From contig JAJJLU010003563.1 of assembly GCA_023807065.1 (NCBI GenBank), forward strand, positions 1 to 52,194: a stretch of DNA of 52,194 nucleotides, written 5' to 3'. Both the position numbers and the translations under genes were made by a program. The notes under the pieces are model-generated. The model saw only the letters and a program-made list of their open reading frames with translations, did no database searches and was not told the DNA's origin. Source of the DNA: Isotricha intestinalis. Its lineage: Eukaryota > Ciliophora > Litostomatea > Vestibuliferida > Isotrichidae. Of the stretch, positions 46,732 to 52,194 are shown piece after piece; the stretch's first letter is position 1, and every line of letters starts with the position of its first letter.

Positions 46732-48822
46732 ATGAGCGAAATTGAAGAAAACGAAATATTATTAAAATATGAAACAAAAGATATAATAGGAAAAGGAACT
46801 TTCAGTATAGTAAAATTAGGAATCAATAAGGAAACAAATAAAAAAGTTGCAATAAAAATATTAGAAAAGGAAAAAATATTATTAAAAGAAGATTTAGAAA
46901 GAGTTAAAAGAGAAATAAATATATTAAAAAAATTTAATAACTTAAATATAATTAAAATATTTGAAATATATGAAACAAAAAATTACCATTATTTCATAAT
47001 GGAATATTGTGAAAAAGGAGAATTATTTAATTATATAGTAGATAATCAAAAATTAAAAGATAAAGAAGCAAGTTATTTTTATTATCAATTAATAAATGGT
47101 TTAGAATATATTCATTCAAAGGGAATTGTTCATAGAGATTTAAAGCCAGAAAATTTATTAATTGGAAAAGGAAAAATTTTAAAAATAATTGATTTTGGTT
47201 TATCCAACTATTTTAATGGAAAAAATTTATTAGTTACTCCTTGTGGAAGTCCTTGTTATGCTTCTCCTGAAATGGTTTCTGGAAAAAAATATAATGGATT
47301 TTATATTGATGTTTGGAGTACTGGTATTATTTTATATGCTATGCTCTGTGGTTATTTACCTTTTGAAGACCCTGATAATGATATTTTGTTTAGAAAAATA
47401 TCTGCAGCTATTTTAGAATATCCTGATCATTTATCTGAAAATTCTATTGATTTAATGAATAAAATTCTAGTCACTGATCCTGAAAGAAGAATTAAAATTA
47501 ATGAAATTATGAAACATCCTTTTTATTTACAAGGAAAAGAGATTTTTGATAAATTACATCCTGAATTTATGAATAATGATAAAGAAAAGAAAAATAAAAA
47601 TAATCCTGCAGATATTGGAGCTAATCATAATAATATCAATAATAATGATAAAAAAAATAATATTAAAAATAATAATAATATAAGTAATAATAATACTGGT
47701 ATAATTAAAAAAGAAAGATCTATTAGCCAACGCAAGAGTAACAATAATATTAATGATAATAAAAAATTAAAAGTTCAAAAAGCAATTTCAATAAAAACAG
47801 ATTATGTTCTTCCTAATAATTTTAAAAGTAGAAAATATAAAAATAATAATAATAATTATATTCCAAATAAGCCAATAAAAAATAATTTAAAAGATTTAAA
47901 ATATATTAAAACAAATACAAATGAAAAAGCTGATTTGAATACAAATAAACCAATAATGAATTCAGTTGGCTCAGGAATTAGTCCAAAACAAAATCAAAAT
48001 AAAATTAATGTTCAATTGAAAAGACCATATTCTAAAGATGCAAAAATTAGAACTCAAAATAAAAGAATTAATACTGAGCATGATTTATTTGAAAAAGAAT
48101 TTTTGAATAAAATTTTTCCAACAACAACAAGAAAAAAAATAAGACCTTTTAGTACTAAAAATAATAAAAAAAGTAATATTACTTATAGAACAAATTTTGA
48201 ATTATTTAATTCTGAAAATAAATTTCCTGAAAATAAAAAAATAACTCAAAGTAATATTACAAATACAAATAGTATAATAAATATGTCTAATAATTCTAAT
48301 AATATAAAGACTGAAAATGAAATAAAAAGAAGATTATTTAATCGGAATAATAAAAAAAATTTATTAAACATCCACAATAAAAAGCAAAATTCCCAAAATG
48401 ATTTAAATATTAATTTCAAAATCAATATATTTAATTCAAAAGAAAAGCAAAGAAAAATTGATATATATAAAACACAAAGACCTGTGATAAATAATTCTTC
48501 CTCAAATTCAAAAATAAAAAATACTAAATATTTATTTTCTAATGAATTTATAAGTGTAGATTCTTCAAATAATAAGAAAGCAAGAAAAACAAAATCATTA
48601 AGAACATTTAATTCTTCAAATAAAAAATCAATAGAAAAAAATACTATAAATAATAATAATAAAAAAAGTGAAAATTCTCAAAATAAAAGAATTAAAAAGA
48701 CATTACCTATAAATTTTAACTCAGGAAATAAAGACAAAATTAAACCTATATTTATCAACACAGAATTATATTTAAAAAAGAAAAAAAAAATAAATATAAA
48801 AACAACTAAAGAAATATATTAA
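46732..48822 (+). CDS. AMPK/SNF1-like (CAMKL) kinase with long disordered tail
   Basis: The protein has 696 aa. The kinase domain spans about 13-265: GKGTFSIV (20-27), K42, HRDLKPEN (134-141), DFGLSNYF (154-161) and TPCGSPCYASPEM with T169 in the place of AMPK T172. These are hallmarks of the CAMKL group, activated by an LKB1-type kinase on that threonine. The third glycine of the nucleotide loop is serine (S25). The remaining 430 residues are Asn/Lys/Ser-rich, with no UBA or KA1 domain that I can recognise. Typical roles are energy sensing, polarity or microtubule control. Which one holds here is unknown. Confidence 0.85.
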   Translation: MSEIEENEILLKYETKDIIGKGTFSIVKLGINKETNKKVAIKILEKEKILLKEDLERVKREINILKKFNNLNIIKIFEIYETKNYHYFIMEYCEKGELFNYIVDNQKLKDKEASYFYYQLINGLEYIHSKGIVHRDLKPENLLIGKGKILKIIDFGLSNYFNGKNLLVTPCGSPCYASPEMVSGKKYNGFYIDVWSTGIILYAMLCGYLPFEDPDNDILFRKISAAILEYPDHLSENSIDLMNKILVTDPERRIKINEIMKHPFYLQGKEIFDKLHPEFMNNDKEKKNKNNPADIGANHNNINNNDKKNNIKNNNNISNNNTGIIKKERSISQRKSNNNINDNKKLKVQKAISIKTDYVLPNNFKSRKYKNNNNNYIPNKPIKNNLKDLKYIKTNTNEKADLNTNKPIMNSVGSGISPKQNQNKINVQLKRPYSKDAKIRTQNKRINTEHDLFEKEFLNKIFPTTTRKKIRPFSTKNNKKSNITYRTNFELFNSENKFPENKKITQSNITNTNSIINMSNNSNNIKTENEIKRRLFNRNNKKNLLNIHNKKQNSQNDLNINFKINIFNSKEKQRKIDIYKTQRPVINNSSSNSKIKNTKYLFSNEFISVDSSNNKKARKTKSLRTFNSSNKKSIEKNTINNNNKKSENSQNKRIKKTLPINFNSGNKDKIKPIFINTELYLKKKKKINIKTTKEIY

Positions 48823-48975
48823 AGTTTGGTAAATCTTCCTTCAAAAAAAAAAATAATTCTTCATCTCAATAAATACAAAAAATAACAATAATAAAATAAA
48901 AAATATTAATTTAAATAATATCTACTAAAAATAATATATATAAATAAAAAACCAAAATTATTTCATTTTAAATAA

Positions 48976-50616
48976 ATGCAAAATCAAAAATCCACTTTTC
49001 CAATGTCAACAGGAAATTTTTTTGGAGAACCATCAACAGAAAATTATTCAACTCAAATAAACAATCCCCTAAACAATCAAAGTTCTAATTTTATTCAAAA
49101 TCAAAATTATTATTCTCAAAATCAAAATTATTATTCTCAAAATCCAAATTATTATTCTCAAAGTCATTTTTTACCTCAAAATATTCAACAACAAAATAAT
49201 AATCAATTTTATCCTCAACAACAAACTTTTATGCAGAAAGTAAATTCAACTGCTACTGGAGTTATAGATTATCTTAAAAGTAAAACACCATCAATGCCAA
49301 CTATTAATTTACCTTCTAATCCACTTGCGAAAATAGATTTAAGTGTAACTTTAACAGAAATAAATACGGATGAATTTGAAAATGAAACAAAAAATAATAT
49401 AAGTGAAGTAAATTGTGCTACGATTCAAAAAAGTAAATTAAATAATATTGATGTTGTTTGTAAAATTATTAATCCTAGAATTATAAATGATTCTTATATT
49501 AAACCTTCTTATGTTTTATATGATATTGTAACTGAACAATTTAATTGGGTTGTTAGTAGAAGATATTCTGATTTTATTTGGTTGAAAGATACTTTACAAG
49601 CTATTTTCCCAATGGAAATTTTACCTGTATTACCTAAGAAAAAATTAACTAATAAAAGATTCGAAAAAGAATTTATTGAAAAAAGGACTAAAGGATTGCA
49701 AAATTTTTTAAATAATATTTTAAAAAATGAAAATTTAAAAAGCTGTGAAAGTTTATCTGTTTTTTTATCTTGTAGTGAAAGAAATTTTTTTGAACAAGAA
49801 ATGAGAGTATTAAATACAAATATTTTAACTGCTCAAAATATAAATCATATAAGAAGTATGGATGGAAAAATAAAATTAATGAATTTTGAAAGTATTCAAA
49901 ATTCAATTGGTTATTTTAATAATATAAATAATTATTTTAAATGCCAGAATGAAACTATTCAAACTATTCAATCAAATTTACATAATTTTAATTATAATCT
50001 AACTTTAGCTTGTATTAATTTAGATGAAGTTGAAAAAGGATTTAATAAGCTTAATTCTTTAAGTGAAAAAGTAAAATTATCTGAAAGTATTAGTAATGTT
50101 TTAATTCAATATGAAACTTTTTTTAAAAATTGGAAAAGAATTTTAATGAATGAAACAATAGTTTTTAAAGATGTTGTTAAATCATTTTTTAAAAACATTA
50201 AAGGTAAATGTGAGAATTTTTCAAATTTAATTACCAAACAAGAAACAATGAGAGAAGATTTTATAAATAAAATAACTAAATTAAATTTAAAAAAAGAAAC
50301 TTTATGGCAGAAAATGGATATGAAAAATTTTGAAATAAATCCTTTGGAAAATATAGACACTGCTCTATTATTTAGAGATAAAAAATATGCTTTTGAAAAA
50401 ATGTGTTATAAAGAAACTGAAGAATTAAATAAAACAAGAGGATTTATTCAATATTATTATTATCAAAATTATATGAATTTTAAAAATTTATTAAATGAAT
50501 TTGAAAAAAGTTATAATGATAATTTAAAAGAATTTTCTACATCTATTCAACCTACTGTTACTGATGGTGTTGAAGTTTGGTCATTTTTATCAAGTAATAT
50601 ACCATTAGATGAATAA
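48976..50616 (+). CDS. PX-domain sorting nexin with BAR-like C-terminus
   Basis: The protein has 546 aa. The N-terminus (1-90) is Gln/Asn/Tyr-rich with three NQNYYSQ-type repeats. A PX domain lies at about 158-272, with RRYSDFIWL (195-203), the proline loop PVLPKKK (217-223) and R237 in EKRTKGLQNFL. These are the residues that bind PI3P, so it should sit on endosomes. The C-terminal 270 residues are helical, as in BAR domains that bend membranes. This plan matches the sorting nexins SNX1/4/7/8. It would act in endosomal sorting, downstream of the lipids handled by the 5-phosphatase and Rab/CCZ1 systems encoded nearby. Confidence 0.85.
   Translation: MQNQKSTFPMSTGNFFGEPSTENYSTQINNPLNNQSSNFIQNQNYYSQNQNYYSQNPNYYSQSHFLPQNIQQQNNNQFYPQQQTFMQKVNSTATGVIDYLKSKTPSMPTINLPSNPLAKIDLSVTLTEINTDEFENETKNNISEVNCATIQKSKLNNIDVVCKIINPRIINDSYIKPSYVLYDIVTEQFNWVVSRRYSDFIWLKDTLQAIFPMEILPVLPKKKLTNKRFEKEFIEKRTKGLQNFLNNILKNENLKSCESLSVFLSCSERNFFEQEMRVLNTNILTAQNINHIRSMDGKIKLMNFESIQNSIGYFNNINNYFKCQNETIQTIQSNLHNFNYNLTLACINLDEVEKGFNKLNSLSEKVKLSESISNVLIQYETFFKNWKRILMNETIVFKDVVKSFFKNIKGKCENFSNLITKQETMREDFINKITKLNLKKETLWQKMDMKNFEINPLENIDTALLFRDKKYAFEKMCYKETEELNKTRGFIQYYYYQNYMNFKNLLNEFEKSYNDNLKEFSTSIQPTVTDGVEVWSFLSSNIPLDE
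49099..49161 (+). repeat. Three tandem 21-bp repeats in the sorting nexin gene
   Basis: Three in-frame copies of a 21-base unit lie at 49099-49119, 49120-49140 and 49141-49161, encoding NQNYYSQ, NQNYYSQ and NPNYYSQ. The first two copies are identical. They lie in the disordered, prion-like N-terminal region. Confidence 0.9.
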
Positions 50617-50707
50617 TTCTTTATTAATTATAGTAAAAAATCCAAATAATAAAATAAACAAAGCTCTTTAAATAATTTTATATTTTGAATAATTATATAA
50701 TATATTA

Positions 50708-51657
50708 TTAAATGCTATTTAAATCCAATGAATATAATTCTTTATGTAAATAATCAAGTGCATTCCCAAATTCAATAGGTTGAGATATTTTTATTAAATT
50801 ATTTCTGTTTGAGTTGTATGATTCTATTTTTGATTTTTGATTTTCATTTTTTTTATATAAAACATTAAAAATTTCATTTAAATTTAAACTTTCATTTTTT
50901 AAATTTTTATTATAACAAAACCTTTTCTCTTTATTAAAATTATTTTTTGGTTTTACTTGAAAATATGAAGAACTTTTATTTTTGTTAAGTTTTAAAGTTA
51001 TGTTTTTAACATTTTCATGTTTTGTATAATCATAATTTAAATTATATTTTTTAGGTTTATTATTCCATAAAAATCCATTTCCAGGGATTTGTTTTTCTAA
51101 ATTTTTTTTATTATTAATTTCATCTCTCTTTTTTTTTAATCTTTTAACATATTGATAATATGATTCAGGATCTTCAATAAGTTTAATTGATTTCTCTCCT
51201 AAGATTTTTTTATTAATGACTCTTTCAGACTAAAAAAACATTTAAATAATAATGTTTTTACCATTAAAGGTTCAAAATAGCATTCTTCTATATCTTTATT
51301 ATTTTTTTTTTCTTTCATTCCTTCTAATGACAATGAACGTTTTTCTAGCCATTTATTTTGTCTGTTTATAAAATTATCAATATTTTTTCCACTTTCTGAT
51401 TCTGTTTGAATTATAAATTTATTGAATTTTTTTGGTGAAAAGGTACATTCTTTATTTTCTTTTTTATTTCTTTTTTCCAGTATTTCTTCTCTATATTTAT
51501 CTCCTTTTATTTTCATCATTTTTCCTTGATTATATAGTAATTCCCATCTTCTTTTTTTTTTTTTATTTTTTTGATTATTTAATTTTATTTTATTTTTTTT
51601 ATTGAACTCTTCTATAAATTCACTTCTTAATATATAAGTATTTTTATTATTCGACAT
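50708..51657 (-). CDS. Spliced gene (two exons), basic protein of unknown function
   Basis: The ATG is at 51655-51657. Exon 1 (51262-51657) encodes 132 aa, a 32-nt intron (51230-51261) follows, and exon 2 (50708-51229) encodes 173 aa to TAA. The protein is 305 aa. Without splicing, the frame stops soon after the intron start; with it, exon 2 is open in a single frame to the end. The protein is basic, with spaced short motifs ECTFSPKKF and ECYFEPLM and the element FINRQNKWLEKR between them. This CTF.P pattern plus a W-containing helix occurs in repeat-type protist cytoskeletal proteins, but I do not recognise the family. It converges with the sorting nexin gene (91 nt). Confidence 0.75.
51230..51261 (-). 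other. 32-nt GT-AG spliceosomal intron
   Basis: On the minus strand the intron begins GTAAAA right after the ATG codon for Met132 and ends TTTTTTTAG. It is 32 nt, not a multiple of three, and A/T-rich. Removing it fuses two frames that are each open for more than 130 codons. It is the only intron I can identify in the window. Confidence 0.8.
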
Positions 51658-52194
51658 TTTTAAATAAAAAAATATAAAAAATTATTAATATAAAATCTTT
51701 TAATATTATTGAAAAAATATAAGATTAAAATATATAAGATATTTAATTATATTTTTTTCAATCTTAATATAATTATTATATAATTTTTAATTATAAGATA
51801 AGAATTTAATATTAATCATACTTTTGATTTATTAATTAAAAGTTAATTATTTTTTCTTTTAAAAAATTTAGATTTATTTTAACTCAGTTTAAAATCTATA
51901 AATATAAAAATAGAATTTATTTAGAACTTTTAATTTTGAAAAATTTGTTGATTTAAGTATTTATATTTTTTTATTTTATTTATTTTCAATCTTTTTTAAA
52001 ATATTTCTTTATATTTTTTATTTAATAATTATTAAATTTACAATTTTCAAAAAATTTAACTTTTAAATCCTATTGAAGAAAAGTTCAATTAATAAAAAAA
52101 ATATTTTTACATGGATTTTACTTAATTTCTCAGTTTTTTATTAAATGACAAGAGAATTAATAAATTTTCTTATTATTTTTCAATATTTTTCTCT
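51658..52194. other. Terminal gap, nothing recognised
   Basis: The last 537 nt are very A/T-rich with no open frame of note, no tRNA-like patch and no telomere-like repeat at the window edge. It includes the promoter of the spliced minus-strand gene. Confidence 0.6.

Noticed and set aside
1..52194. Reassigned genetic code with TAA, TAG or TGA as sense
   Set aside because: Every intact gene is open without any in-frame stop and uses CAA for Gln and TGG for Trp. The only in-frame stops lie in gaps that also contain frameshifts or have chance-level stop density.
1..52194. tRNA, rRNA or telomere sequences
   Set aside because: I found no GC-rich cloverleaf-like patch, no GTTCGAATC-type box in a gap, and no short tandem G-rich repeat at either edge.
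1..52194. Insertion sequences, transposons, viral genes or CRISPR arrays
   Set aside because: No transposase, integrase, reverse transcriptase or capsid-like protein is seen, and the only tandem repeats are short in-frame coding repeats.

Overview
The window is a gene-dense, extremely A+T-rich stretch of eukaryotic nuclear DNA. Signs of a eukaryote are Rab, FHA, SAC/5-phosphatase, SAPS, PX, TLDc and several eukaryotic protein kinase families, one 32-nt GT-AG intron, and no operon or ribosome-binding-site logic. A GYxG-type ciliary microtubule protein (38113-38883) indicates a cell with motile cilia. Very short intron, almost intronless genes, spacings of 40-200 nt, and many ULK-like, cyclic-nucleotide-binding and TLDc proteins make a ciliate that reads the standard code my best guess; another flagellated protist is possible. 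Every gene whose end lies in the window (28 of 28) stops at TAA, none at TAG or TGA.

Layout. 1-124: 3' end of a kinase gene whose last 40 codons are identical to those of the complete kinase at 19239-20549 on the other strand. 680-8308: RING/TRAF-zinc-finger/TLDc protein, PB1-ZZ (p62-like) protein, three coiled-coil proteins. 8444-14494: small membrane protein, GT69-type glycosyltransferase, unknown protein, double cyclic-nucleotide-binding protein. 14495-15828: long gap with what looks like a decayed gene on the minus strand. 15829-20993: kanadaptin-like FHA protein, PDK1-type kinase with DFG changed to DFA, ULK-like kinase, small Cys-rich surface protein. 21009-33046: large coiled-coil protein, karyopherin-like protein, synaptojanin-like phosphatase with a dead SAC domain, UFL1. 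33577-40429: membrane protein, basic Asn/Lys/Ser-rich protein, Rab GTPase, ciliary inner-microtubule-type protein, CCZ1. 41047-51657: non-RD kinase, SAPS/PP6 regulatory protein, AMPK-like kinase, PX-domain sorting nexin, and a two-exon gene.

There is no operon-like module and no mobile element, tRNA, rRNA, telomere or CRISPR that I can see. Functionally, the recurring theme is endomembrane and phosphoinositide signalling: PDK1 with its PH domain, a 5-phosphatase, a PX sorting nexin, a Rab, and CCZ1, which with MON1 forms the exchange factor for late-endosomal Rab7. A second theme is ubiquitin and ubiquitin-like control (RING-TRAF-TLDc, PB1-ZZ, UFL1). Co-location is not evidence that these genes act together. 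Nothing here amounts to a clear new multi-gene system. The observations most worth checking are the identical inverted kinase tails, the altered catalytic motifs in PDK1 and the SAC domain, the exclusive TAA usage, and coding-like relics in the long gaps.
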